Of a DNA stretch of 38,096 bases, positions 19,441-27,657 are shown piece by piece. Positions within the stretch are counted from its first letter, which is position 1, and each line of letters starts with the position of its first letter. The notes below the pieces were generated by a model. The model saw nothing but the letters and a program-made list of their open reading frames with translations. It did no database searches and had not been told where the DNA came from. Both the position numbers and the translations under genes were made by a program. This stretch comes from Pseudobdellovibrionaceae bacterium (GTDB lineage: Bacteria > Bdellovibrionota_B > Oligoflexia > Oligoflexales > Bog-1112). The stretch spans positions 1 through 38,096 of the forward strand of contig PASJ01000073.1 in NCBI GenBank assembly GCA_002711925.1, written 5' to 3'.

Positions 19441-20562
19441 ATGAAATTTAAAGACCTAAATCTTAATCCTCGTATTCTACGGGTCCTTGACGAGGAAGGT
19501 TACCAGTGTCTTTCTCATATCCAAAAACTTGCAATACCACTTGTGTCCTCAGGACGAGATATTTTAGCTTGTGCACCGACTGGAACAGGAAAAACAGCAG
19601 CATTTTCTCTGCCTATAATCAATCATCTGGCAAAAGGTCTGAAAAAATGGCGAGAAACGTCCGTCTTAATCTTATGCCCAACAAGAGAGTTAGCTCAGCA
19701 AACAACAGCTCAAATCAATAAATACGCTAAGTATCTTCCTATTCGGTGTCACACAGTTTGTGGAGGAACAGACTCTAAGCAACAACTTAAAGCTCTCAGT
19801 AAAGGTGTTCAAATTATTGTTTCAACTCCTGGACGTCTCGTCTCTTATTTGAAGAAACGATCCATAGACGTGAAAAAGGTTGAATTTTTTGTTATCGATG
19901 AAGTGGATAAAATGCTTGAAATGGGTTTTATCAAAGATATTAATAATGTTTTATCTTTTCTTCCTGCACAAAAAAGACAAAATATTTTATTTTCAGCAAC
20001 TATAAGTAAAGGGGTGAAAATTACAGCAAAAGAAATTCTTCAAAATGAAAAGTTTATTGATGCTAGCTCCAGTTCTCCTTTAAATGAAAATATAAACCAG
20101 ATCGCAATTTCTATAAAAAATAGCGAACGCACACATTTTTTATGTCAGCTTATTGAAAGTAAAAAAATAGATCGTATTATTATTTTTACACGTCGCAAAA
20201 CTAATGCTGACCACTTATCATCATTATTAAATCAAAAAGGTTTTACAAGCCGGGCTTTTCACAGTGATCTGGAGCAAAAAGAAAGGCAAGAAACTCTCAA
20301 ACTTTTTACGGAGAAAAGTGTCAACATTCTTGTTGCAACAGACTTAGCTTCCCGTGGACTTCATGTTAAAGATCTTCAATATGTCTGTAATTTTGATATG
20401 CCAAATAATGCACAAGATTATATCCACCGTATAGGAAGAACCGGTCGACTCGGCAAGGAAGGAGTGGCTTTTTCCTTTGTCGATAAAAAAGACGAAAAAC
20501 TTCTCGAGTCAATTGAAATGCAAATTAAGAAAAAAATAAAAAGACAAAAAGATTTAAACTAA
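19441..20562 (+). CDS. DEAD-box ATP-dependent RNA helicase (RhlE-like core)
   Basis: 373 residues, essentially only the two RecA domains with no C-terminal extension. Motifs in order: Q motif with Phe3 and Gln28, Walker A APTGTGKT (45-52), PTRELAQQ, STPGRL, motif II as DEVD rather than DEAD, SAT, then HSDLEQKERQETL, VATDLASRGL and HRIGRTGR. It unwinds short RNA duplexes, probably in ribosome assembly or mRNA turnover. RhlE-like by length and composition, but subfamily assignment is uncertain. The stop lies 8 bases from the stop of the convergent rhomboid gene, with only a T-run and no hairpin between them. Confidence 0.93.
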   Translation: MKFKDLNLNPRILRVLDEEGYQCLSHIQKLAIPLVSSGRDILACAPTGTGKTAAFSLPIINHLAKGLKKWRETSVLILCPTRELAQQTTAQINKYAKYLPIRCHTVCGGTDSKQQLKALSKGVQIIVSTPGRLVSYLKKRSIDVKKVEFFVIDEVDKMLEMGFIKDINNVLSFLPAQKRQNILFSATISKGVKITAKEILQNEKFIDASSSSPLNENINQIAISIKNSERTHFLCQLIESKKIDRIIIFTRRKTNADHLSSLLNQKGFTSRAFHSDLEQKERQETLKLFTEKSVNILVATDLASRGLHVKDLQYVCNFDMPNNAQDYIHRIGRTGRLGKEGVAFSFVDKKDEKLLESIEMQIKKKIKRQKDLN

Positions 20563-20570
20563 ATTTTTTT

Positions 20571-21578
20571 TCAAATCCGAGAACATAAGTAATCTGTAAA
20601 CATTGCTCCCAAAATAAGAACAAAGATAATAAGAAGACTGTAAACATGCTCTTTTGTACGAGGAAGTGGAAAAGATGTTTTTCCGTCAGACTGAGACGTT
20701 AAATATGCATGAAAGTAAGCAAAAATCATACCGGACAATGCTCCAACACCATGTATCGTATTGGCAACATAAAAACCAAAGACAGTTAAAACCCAACAAG
20801 CCACAAACCAAATTAGAAAAAAATTTGTGTATTTACTTTCCTCTGAAAGATAGCTAGGTCTTGAGGAAAACTTATTCATAGCCCACATATATCCAAACAA
20901 GCCATAATTGACTCCAGACATACCACCAAAAACAGGATGAGCAACAAAATAAAATGAAAGATTGGAACTAACCGAGACAAAGATAATTAAGAAGATCATT
21001 AGTTTTGCACCAAGGCGAGCCTCTACACGAGCACCAAGAAGATACAACCAAGTCATGTTAAATAAAATGTGCAAAAATCCTTGGTGTAAAAAAATAGGAG
21101 TTACCGGTCTCCAAATTTCTCCACTTTGAATTTCAATTAAACCAGATACATACTTTGATATCAAAAAAAACTGCTTTAGAGCATAGGTTTGATCAAAAAA
21201 CTGTACAATAAAAATTAAAACCGAAAAAGTGATCAAAAACTTCGTTACAGGCGAATTAGAAAGGGCTCCTTGAGAAAAAATTTCAGTACGGACATTAATA
21301 AAACGAGATTTACTATATTTTTTTTCTATTTCTTTATGCTTTTGTATAAAAACTTGCCGACCCTTTTCTGCCAAAACTTTGTATTTGGGGTTTGTGGGAT
21401 CTTGAGAAAACTTTTCTATTATTAATTTTGCCCGATTTAGATCACTATCGGATCGAACCCAAAGCATCCGATCATTTGGATCTTTGTCATCGTAAAAGCT
21501 TTCTATGTTATCATTCATGAGTATGTACTGGGCAAGTTCAAGTTGTTCTTTGTTTTCTAATTTACTAATTTTTCTCAA
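20571..21578 (-). CDS. GlpG-like rhomboid intramembrane serine protease
   Basis: 335 residues. Residues 1 to about 90 form a soluble N-terminal domain resembling the cytoplasmic domain of GlpG (ELAQYILMNDNIES...). The membrane core has HQGFLHILFNMTWLYLLG (oxyanion His170 and Asn174), GARVEARLG, the catalytic GMSG with Ser221, and the catalytic His276 in HGVGALSG. It cleaves transmembrane segments of inner-membrane proteins. The start is TTG 21578; AAAGGAG lies 8 nt upstream and no ATG in frame fits. Nothing points to a specific substrate here. Confidence 0.93.
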   Translation of the reverse strand: MRKISKLENKEQLELAQYILMNDNIESFYDDKDPNDRMLWVRSDSDLNRAKLIIEKFSQDPTNPKYKVLAEKGRQVFIQKHKEIEKKYSKSRFINVRTEIFSQGALSNSPVTKFLITFSVLIFIVQFFDQTYALKQFFLISKYVSGLIEIQSGEIWRPVTPIFLHQGFLHILFNMTWLYLLGARVEARLGAKLMIFLIIFVSVSSNLSFYFVAHPVFGGMSGVNYGLFGYMWAMNKFSSRPSYLSEESKYTNFFLIWFVACWVLTVFGFYVANTIHGVGALSGMIFAYFHAYLTSQSDGKTSFPLPRTKEHVYSLLIIFVLILGAMFTDYLCSRI

Positions 21579-22293
21579 ACAATGAACTCCTTTAAATTAG
21601 TTTTTTTTTCTTGTTTCAAAAGCTAATCTTGCTCGGGCTGGTAAAAAACAAGAAATAATAATTATTATCTTATGACGATTATAACAGAAAACAAATAAAA
21701 TACTAAAAATCTACTTTTGCCTTTCAAAAAGAAAAGTAAATTATAAGATTTAGCGTATTATCTTTCATGCTGAAAACGAATATACAATCAATAAAAATAA
21801 GATTTTATCTAGTTAAAAAATAAAACTGCTGAGATCAACACACGATACCCAAATCAACCGCAAAATAAAAGATCATGTTGAAGTAGTATAAGTAGATGCC
21901 GCCAAAGCCCTTGGAGTTTTCTTTGTAATAATCCATAAACCGCACCTGGTTCATAAAAAAATAAAATGATTTATGAGCCTCCCCGAGAAAGACCATCTAT
22001 TTAATTTTATTAACTAAGTTTACTGAATCTTTTACCCGATCTTGACCCACTTAACCAAAAGAGAAAGGTTAAGATAACAAACATTTTTACCGCCTAAAGG
22101 ACTCCCTTTAAAAAAAAGGGAGAAATTGCTGCAGCCTACGAAAGTAAAATGGTATGTTTGGATACCAATCCGTAAGACTCAGAAAATAATGAGTTTGCCA
22201 CAAAATGCGGTTAGTCACCTTTTGAAAAAGGTAAAAGTCAACATCCATGTCAAGCAAACCTGGCACAAAGGTAAGAAAGTATATAGCAAATAA
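21579..22293. other. Long hairpin-rich intergenic region, possible RNA or gene remnant
   Basis: 715 bases between the rhomboid and exonuclease genes. From about 21900 to 22235 at least six short perfect inverted repeats follow one another: TCATAAA 21951-21957 / TTTATGA 21970-21976; CTTAACC 22050-22056 / GGTTAAG 22067-22073; CTCCCTTT 22102-22109 / AAAGGGAG 22115-22122; TGGTAT 22150-22155 / ATACCA 22162-22167; ACTCA 22177-22181 / TGAGT 22190-22194; ACCTTTT 22217-22223 / AAAAGGT 22226-22232. I found none of the conserved cores of RNase P RNA, tmRNA or SRP RNA. A 53-codon ORF lies on minus (21835-21996). Confidence 0.45.
21835..21996 (-). CDS. Possible small ORF, 53 residues, hydrophobic and aromatic
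   Basis: ATG 21996 to TGA 21835. It begins MVFLGEAHKSFYFFMNQVRF and contains a Tyr/Phe-rich hydrophobic part (GGIYLYYFNMIFYFAVDLG) that could span a membrane. Codon use looks like real coding sequence, but there is no Shine-Dalgarno sequence and it overlaps the hairpin-rich region. It may be a fragment of a decayed gene rather than a functional small protein. Confidence 0.25.
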   Translation of the reverse strand: MVFLGEAHKSFYFFMNQVRFMDYYKENSKGFGGIYLYYFNMIFYFAVDLGIVC

Positions 22294-23982
22294 ATGAACA
22301 CACCTTCAAATTCAAAGAAAGTTTCTTTTTCAAGACAAGACAAAAACTCTCGCCGGCAAAGAGCCCTAAAAGACAGACAAATTGTTTCTTTGACGCGTCA
22401 AATTGACGAAACACTACAAAAATCAATTGATGACACAGACTTTATAGTTTTTGATTTAGAAACCACGGGAGGCAACCCGGAAAGAAACGGTATCACTGAA
22501 ATATATGCCCTTCACTACAAGGAAGGCAAAGTTTTTAACGACTTTCATTCAATGGTAAATCCAAAAAGAAATATTCCAAGAATTGTCCGAGAGATCACAG
22601 GCATAAGTAATCAGATGGTTCGTCATGCGCCCACTATTCAGCAAGTCATGCCTTCTTTTTTGGATTTTATAGGTGATAAAATTCTTGTTAGTCATAATAT
22701 TATTGGTGATCTTATTTTTCTCAAGCATTTTAGTCGTGTGGCATGCAAAGTTCAATTAGAAAATAAATATTTATGCACCCATCTTTTAACTGAGCTTTTA
22801 ATTCCCGAGTCTCCATCAAAATCTCTTGGGGGTTTGGTTGATTATTTAAACCTTCCCAAGGACACTATGCATCGAGCAAAAGCAGACGCTCTTGCAACTT
22901 TAGAGCTTTTTAAAGTACTTTTGAAGAAACTTTCAAATCGCTTTGGAGACCTTAGCCTAGAAGATACTATTCGAACCCAAGGAGAAATTGAGTCTTGTTT
23001 AAAACTGGGCTGGGCTATTGATCGCTCTTTTGATGAGCTCCCAGAAAAACCCGGCCTTTTGCGTTTTTTAGATATTGAACATAATGTTTTATTTACCACC
23101 AGCTCGTACAATATAAAAAAAACGGCTTTTCACCTTGAAAAATCGCCAGCAAAACTTGCTAGACCCTTAGTAAAAAAACTTTTGAAATCCCATGATTTTA
23201 GCTTTAAAGTCTTACCTGATATTTTAACCGCCATGCACGAAGAAAGCATTGAAACCGATAAAAAAAACCTAAGCTACCCTGCTTTTAAGTGGCATTTAAG
23301 ATATATAACAACTTTTTACATCAAAGTTTTAAATGAAAAAGAAATTCTTATGGGTATAGGACAGCTCAGTCCTGGAGTAAATTTTGCTGTAGGACCTATT
23401 CACGACAAAAAAGAAGCCTTAAACTACCTAAAAGACTTAGCTGATTTCTTTTCCGTAAACTTAAGTCGACAAACCATAACACTAGCTAAAGAGGAGCAAA
23501 AGGCTCTAGTCTCTTTACTTGACAATAGTAAAAAGCTGACTCGGTTTTTAAATGTTTCTAAGATTATTTTGTCTTTACTATGGAATATTAACAAGTCCGG
23601 TAACTTCAAAAACATAAAAAGTCTTATTAAAATTTTACGTAACCAGTATTTAAAAAAGCATACGGTCTTAAGTCAAGAAAATGGAGTGATCAGGTGCTAC
23701 GATGAACAAGAAAAAAAATGCCGGATTTATCCTGTTATTAATGGCTCAGCAAAACTAAATCCCATGATCTTCAAAGACTGGAAAAGCTGGCTAAAATCGA
23801 AGCAATGCCAGGAATTTCTGCTGGAAATCAAGAAAAAAGATAGTACGGGTGACAAAGCCATTAGCTTGTCCTCTAAAGCTGAAGCAAACATCATGAATCA
23901 AACTTTGTGGATGATTTACGGCAAAACTCAAAGCAAGAAAAACAAAAATTTCTTTAGCGTCAAAGACATTTCAAAACAATAA
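22294..23982 (+). CDS. DnaQ-type DEDDh 3'-5' exonuclease with degenerate GIY-YIG (UvrC-N/Cho-like) domain
   Basis: 562 residues. Residues 48-215 are a DEDDh exonuclease: FDLETTGG (Asp54, Glu56), SHNIIGDL (Asp139), and HRAKADAL (His193, Asp198), so the active site is complete. From about 249, LPEKPGLLRFLDIEHNVLF then SSYNIKKTAFHL aligns with the UvrC N-terminal nuclease (LPxxPGVYxxxD...VLYVGKAxNLKKR). However, the GIY and YIG tyrosines are replaced (GLL, FTT), so this nuclease is probably dead. The remaining 230 residues are unassigned. DnaQ-UvrC fusions exist in other bacteria, with suspected DNA repair roles. The N-terminus is basic and Ser/Arg-rich. A 9-bp hairpin overlaps the stop codon. 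Confidence 0.85.
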   Translation: MNTPSNSKKVSFSRQDKNSRRQRALKDRQIVSLTRQIDETLQKSIDDTDFIVFDLETTGGNPERNGITEIYALHYKEGKVFNDFHSMVNPKRNIPRIVREITGISNQMVRHAPTIQQVMPSFLDFIGDKILVSHNIIGDLIFLKHFSRVACKVQLENKYLCTHLLTELLIPESPSKSLGGLVDYLNLPKDTMHRAKADALATLELFKVLLKKLSNRFGDLSLEDTIRTQGEIESCLKLGWAIDRSFDELPEKPGLLRFLDIEHNVLFTTSSYNIKKTAFHLEKSPAKLARPLVKKLLKSHDFSFKVLPDILTAMHEESIETDKKNLSYPAFKWHLRYITTFYIKVLNEKEILMGIGQLSPGVNFAVGPIHDKKEALNYLKDLADFFSVNLSRQTITLAKEEQKALVSLLDNSKKLTRFLNVSKIILSLLWNINKSGNFKNIKSLIKILRNQYLKKHTVLSQENGVIRCYDEQEKKCRIYPVINGSAKLNPMIFKDWKSWLKSKQCQEFLLEIKKKDSTGDKAISLSSKAEANIMNQTLWMIYGKTQSKKNKNFFSVKDISKQ

Positions 23983-23997
23983 TCTAAAAGATTATTG
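23977..23997 (+). terminator. Hairpin overlapping the exonuclease stop codon
   Basis: CAATAATCT, loop AAA, AGATTATTG: a perfect 9-bp stem containing the TAA stop (23980-23982). No T-run follows, so intrinsic termination is uncertain; it may instead protect the mRNA 3' end. Confidence 0.35.
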
Positions 23998-24259
23998 AAA
24001 GGCAAGAACCTCTATAAACTCCAAAACACTCTATTCAAAAATGCACAATTTATGTAACACTTTCAAAAAACCTGTAAAAAAAAATTACCACAAAAAAATA
24101 TAACATATAAAAAGACAGCAACGAGAATTACTATTCTTTTTACATGAAAAGTTTACATTCAACCTTGCTTGAAAAAATAAATTAACTAATAATCTATTGA
24201 TAATTGTCTGTTACTTTAAAATTTAAAGAATTTTCAAACTTCAAATAAAGGCTTAAGTT

Positions 24260-25069
24260 ATGTTGCAAGGTGTGAAACTTAAAAAAATTCTTCTATGTGG
24301 GTCTTTTCTCTCCAGTTTAAGCTTATCCCTTCTAGCAGAGAAAAAAGTGAATAATGACTCCCCTGAGCAAATAAAAAAAATGATTCAAAAACAAGATAAA
24401 AACGCAGATGTCACCATAATGCCAAAACAAGTTATCTTCCGAAAACCAATTGATGCTAGCAGTTATGCAATGGGGTATAAAATAGGTACCAATCTTAAAA
24501 GCCGCGGCGTTGATCTTAATATTAGGACTATCCTTTCTGCTATAAAAGAAGCTTATGAAGGTAAGCCCTCAGCTATATCACCAGAACAGAGCCAACAAGC
24601 ACTCAAGCATTTTCAAGAAATGGTTAAAGAAAAGCGTAAAGAAATTGCAGCAAACAACAAAAAAGAAGGAGAAGCTTACCTTGAAAAAAATAAGTCCCAA
24701 AAAGGAGTTATAACAACAACAAGCGGTTTGCAGTACAAAGTTCTTACAAAAGGTTCAGGTAAAACCCCTCAGGCAAACTCTAAAGTTTCCGTCCACTACA
24801 ACGGACGACTTATTGATGGCACCGAATTTGATAGTTCCTATAAAAGAAAAGAACCGTCACAATTTAAGGTTAATCGAGTCGTAAAAGGCTGGCAAGAAGC
24901 TCTCAAGTTAATGCCAGTTGGGTCAAAATGGCAAGTTTACATCCCAAGCGACTTAGCATACGGAGAATATGGACGTCCTGGAATACCGCCAAATTCAGTC
25001 CTTATTTTCGATATGGAGCTCTTGTCATTTGAAGAAAATGAAGCTGTAAAAACTGCGAAAAATAAATAA
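24260..25069 (+). CDS. Mip/FklB-type FKBP peptidyl-prolyl isomerase, exported
   Basis: 269 residues. The N-terminus has a signal peptide (KLKKILLCGSFLSSLSLSLLA) and is probably cut after LLA. Residues about 65-150 are the helical dimerisation domain of the Mip/FkpA/FklB group (DASSYAMGYKIGTNLKSRGV; long helix up to EAYLEKNKSQ). Residues about 155-260 are the FKBP domain, with VHYNGRLIDGTEFDSSY, VVKGWQEALKLMPVGSKW and YIPSDLAYGEYG...IPPNSVLIF, all binding-pocket landmarks. It catalyses prolyl cis-trans isomerisation and acts as a chaperone in the periplasm or on the surface. Mip members aid intracellular survival in Legionella; a similar role here is inference. Start ATG has AAGG 8 nt upstream. 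Confidence 0.92.
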   Translation: MLQGVKLKKILLCGSFLSSLSLSLLAEKKVNNDSPEQIKKMIQKQDKNADVTIMPKQVIFRKPIDASSYAMGYKIGTNLKSRGVDLNIRTILSAIKEAYEGKPSAISPEQSQQALKHFQEMVKEKRKEIAANNKKEGEAYLEKNKSQKGVITTTSGLQYKVLTKGSGKTPQANSKVSVHYNGRLIDGTEFDSSYKRKEPSQFKVNRVVKGWQEALKLMPVGSKWQVYIPSDLAYGEYGRPGIPPNSVLIFDMELLSFEENEAVKTAKNK

Positions 25070-25096
25070 AAATCTGAAACTTCAAATATGTCAGAT

Positions 25097-25639
25097 CTAG
25101 CTCACAATCATGCCTTGTACCGAATCATAACTTAACTCTCTTTTTTTCTTTGTCTGAAAACTCAAATCATAAGTATGGCAATATTCTATTGGATAGCAGT
25201 AAAGGTGAAGACTCACAGCTTTTAAGGATCGACATTCAAAGCTATGAAAACCGACTTTATCGGAAATAAAAGAAACCGCTCCTTTCTTGAGATTGGTGGT
25301 GCTGGCTACCGGAGAGCAAAATCGCCAATTTTCAACCAAGTTCCTTTTATAAACAGACTCTAAAACTTCACCTTCAATAACTTTTGTCCAACACAACGAA
25401 CCATTATGATCATGAACAGGAGTCTTATGCCCTTTTTCCCAGCACAATACGATCAGTTCAAACTCGGAGTTTTTTTCCAGTAAATTTCTAGTATAATTTG
25501 ATTTTTTAAAATAAGTAAGGTCTTTAAGGTCTCCTTCATCTAGCTGTAAATTTTTCATAGATTGCTGAAAAAAACTTTTATCCTTATCCTTTTTTTTTAG
25601 TTCTTGAAGCAAACTTAATATTTTCTTTGAACTTTTCAT
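25097..25639 (-). CDS. Cysteine dioxygenase type I
   Basis: 180 residues, close to other bacterial CDOs. A cupin enzyme that oxidises L-cysteine to cysteine sulfinate with Fe(II) and O2. The iron ligands are His76 and His78 (PVHDHNGSLCW) and His132 (VGFHSF). Cys83 and Tyr147 (SLHLYCYP) correspond to the Cys-Tyr crosslink pair of mammalian CDO, and Arg51 (NYTRNLL) to the substrate carboxylate-binding Arg. Many bacterial CDOs have Gly at the Cys83 position, so its presence here is noteworthy. Together with the BHMT-like enzyme it points to active sulfur amino-acid metabolism. Divergent from the Cys-rich protein gene. Confidence 0.88.
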   Translation of the reverse strand: MKSSKKILSLLQELKKKDKDKSFFQQSMKNLQLDEGDLKDLTYFKKSNYTRNLLEKNSEFELIVLCWEKGHKTPVHDHNGSLCWTKVIEGEVLESVYKRNLVENWRFCSPVASTTNLKKGAVSFISDKVGFHSFECRSLKAVSLHLYCYPIEYCHTYDLSFQTKKKRELSYDSVQGMIVS

Positions 25640-25730
25640 AACTAACGCCTAAATCTTAAATATGATCCGCAAAATTTAATAGTCAAGAAATTATAGAAAA
25701 AAAATTGAGAAATTAATATTTTTTTTTATC

Positions 25731-25758
25731 TTGCTAAATACACAATAAACTGTAAAAT
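25731..25758 (+). promoter_or_regulatory. Candidate sigma70-type promoter of the Cys-rich protein gene
   Basis: TTGCTA (25731-25736), 16-bp spacer, TAAAAT (25753-25758), 56 bases before the ATG at 25815. Found by eye only in very AT-rich DNA. Confidence 0.3.
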
Positions 25759-25814
25759 CCCGCTCTAAATATACAAGTAGCATCATTATCTTTTTACGAG
25801 GTAAGTAGAATCTT

Positions 25815-26270
25815 ATGAAAAAAATTATTTTTTTATTTCTTTTATGCCATAAAATATCTTTTGCAAGTGAACCTAGAATGACAAGTCTTGACAAAGCCTT
25901 CTTCTACCAACAAGCAAAAGGACTAAAACAAAAAAACAAAAGAAGACAAGAAAGTTATTTGTCCTGCGGCGCCTTGTCCGCAGCCTTATGTTGCTGCCCC
26001 TGCTTGTGCCCATGCTATGCCTTCTTATTGATAAAAAACATCCTTACAAAGTGCACCTTAAAGTTCCCAAAAGAAGAAAATTACCTTGAAGCAACAGGAG
26101 AAAGCGTAAAAGCTGAAGAAAAAGAATTTAAAACTTTTCAAAGACATACGACACCTGAAGCAGAAAGTGAAAAAGAAGGTTTTCTTCCCTATACTCCCTT
26201 TCAAAGCCCAGACCCTTTGTGGCTACTAAGACACTGTGTATGGAAGAAAAACAACGATAAAACTTTTTAA
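25815..26270 (+). CDS. Small exported cysteine-rich protein, unknown function
   Basis: 151 residues. The signal peptide MKKIIFLFLLCHKISFAS is probably cut near FAS. A basic segment (KGLKQKNKRRQES) is followed by a hydrophobic Cys-dense stretch, SCGALSAALCCCPCLCPCYA, with eight Cys in about 20 residues. It could be a membrane-inserted, metal-binding or multiply acylated patch. The remainder is acidic (GESVKAEEKEFK) and has no recognisable domain. GAGGTAAG is a good SD before ATG 25815. It is the first of three plus-strand exported-protein genes leading up to the convergent HECT gene. I do not recognise a family. Confidence 0.7.
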   Translation: MKKIIFLFLLCHKISFASEPRMTSLDKAFFYQQAKGLKQKNKRRQESYLSCGALSAALCCCPCLCPCYAFLLIKNILTKCTLKFPKEENYLEATGESVKAEEKEFKTFQRHTTPEAESEKEGFLPYTPFQSPDPLWLLRHCVWKKNNDKTF

Positions 26271-26332
26271 AAAATAAAAAACACCAAGATCGTAAAAAAA
26301 ATTCAACTCAAAAAATATATTTGTTTCTTTTA

Positions 26333-26369
26333 TTTAGGATTGATATAGCTCTATTACATCAATCCTAAA
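26333..26369. promoter_or_regulatory. Perfect 12-bp inverted repeat just upstream of the hydrolase start
   Basis: TTTAGGATTGAT (26333-26344), 13-nt loop, ATCAATCCTAAA (26358-26369), ending 13 bases before ATG 26383. No T-tract follows on plus, so it is not a typical terminator. It may be an operator or a leader hairpin that controls access to the weak ribosome site. Confidence 0.45.
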
Positions 26370-26382
26370 AAGATAAAAAATT

Positions 26383-27576
26383 ATGAAGAAAAAACACCCA
26401 TTACTGTATCTTCTTATAGTAACACTTTTCTCTATTCATAGTGCTTTTATGGAGGCAAAAGAAAATAAGAAAAAATCTGTCAAAGATTTTTTAAGTACTT
26501 ACAGAAAAAATAACCCAGAAAAAAAATTAAATTTTGATCTCATAAAACGATCAAACCTTCTTTCCACTATTATACCTAACATAGGTAACTTATCTGAAAA
26601 CTCTCTACGAAAAAAAGGCTTTTATCAAACATTTATTTTAAATGAAGATGATTTTATAAGTGAAGCCTGGTACAAAAAAAGTAATTATAAAAAGCCTCTG
26701 CTTGTTTTTCTTGCTGGGTTTACCAGTTCTGCTAAAACAAGTTCTTTCATCAATTTTGCAGATAAGTGTATGACAGAAGATGACAGCCACTGTCTTCTTC
26801 TTGAAAACAGTACCTCTGGGGAGTGGATAAAGCGCAATAGTTTTATGTTAGGTTCAGGAATTGAAGCAGGCTGGAATATTTATCTAAGTCTGAAAAAATT
26901 TAGAGAAAGTCACAAAGATACCATTGAAAAAATTCATGTGATTGGCCTTAGCCTTGGTGGAAATGATGCTGTCTTTGCAGCTTACATTGACTCAATCTTA
27001 AAGACAAATATAATTGACGGGTCAGTCCTTGCTTTTTCTTCACCTGCTGATCGTATCAATGGGTTTATAGAGCTAAAAGAAAAAGATCGTATCAACAAAA
27101 TTATAATTGACCGTCTTCTTCAACCTGCTTACAAAAGTTTAGCTTTTCTTGGTTTCAGTAAGAAAAGAGCTAATTGGCTCGAAAATTCTCGACATGGAAC
27201 TAATTTAGTCGATCATATTATTATTCCAAGTTCTCAGCATTATTTGAACCATCGTTCTTTAATTTTTGAAAGAAAAGTATTAAAGCAAACTATAGTCCAA
27301 CAGCTCAATGAAAAAGAAACTCAAGTTGAGGCTCTCTCACAACTTTACAAGCTCAGCCCCCACGTAATAAAAATAACAAAACCAATTCTTTGGGTTCACT
27401 CCGAAGATGATCCAATAGTCTCATTTTCTTTAACATACAACTGTCTACTCCAAATAAAAAATGATAACTTTATGCTACTAAGCCGAAGGTACGGAGGTCA
27501 CCTAGGATACCCATTTTCTTACGGAAAAAAATGGGTCCATCAGCTTATCGATAGTTATACATCCTATTGGAAATAA
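26383..27576 (+). CDS. Exported alpha/beta hydrolase (YheT-like)
   Basis: 397 residues with an N-terminal signal (LLYLLIVTLFSIHSAFMEA). The hydrolase core starts at KKPLLVFLAGFTSSAKTSS. The nucleophile elbow is GLSLGGN (Ser190), the acid is in WVHSEDDP (Asp342 or Asp343) and the catalytic His is in YGGHLGYP (His373). The GGHxG ending and GLSLGGN are typical of the YheT/COG0429 group, whose bacterial members are cytoplasmic; an exported version is unusual. Probable ester hydrolysis of lipids; substrate unknown. Ribosome site is weak (AAAAAG). The start lies behind a 12-bp hairpin. It shares strand and export character with its neighbours. Confidence 0.82.
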   Translation: MKKKHPLLYLLIVTLFSIHSAFMEAKENKKKSVKDFLSTYRKNNPEKKLNFDLIKRSNLLSTIIPNIGNLSENSLRKKGFYQTFILNEDDFISEAWYKKSNYKKPLLVFLAGFTSSAKTSSFINFADKCMTEDDSHCLLLENSTSGEWIKRNSFMLGSGIEAGWNIYLSLKKFRESHKDTIEKIHVIGLSLGGNDAVFAAYIDSILKTNIIDGSVLAFSSPADRINGFIELKEKDRINKIIIDRLLQPAYKSLAFLGFSKKRANWLENSRHGTNLVDHIIIPSSQHYLNHRSLIFERKVLKQTIVQQLNEKETQVEALSQLYKLSPHVIKITKPILWVHSEDDPIVSFSLTYNCLLQIKNDNFMLLSRRYGGHLGYPFSYGKKWVHQLIDSYTSYWK

Positions 27577-27628
27577 AATAAAAAAATTCTTCCAGTTATA
27601 AAAACATATACTCGATAAACAAAACCCC

Positions 27629-27657
27629 TTGCAACAAACCGCCATTTACTGTACAGT
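27629..27657 (+). promoter_or_regulatory. Candidate promoter with overlapping palindromic operator, MYND gene
   Basis: TTGCAA (27629-27634), 17-bp spacer, TACAGT (27652-27657), 38 bases before ATG 27696. The perfect palindrome TACTGTACAGTA (27647-27658) covers the -10 box, the position expected of a repressor site. The half-sites resemble a LexA CTGT/ACAG pair but without the 8-base spacer. Confidence 0.4.

Noticed and set aside
21579-22293. RNase P RNA, tmRNA or SRP RNA
   Set aside because: None of their invariant cores is present on either strand; only unspecific hairpins are seen.
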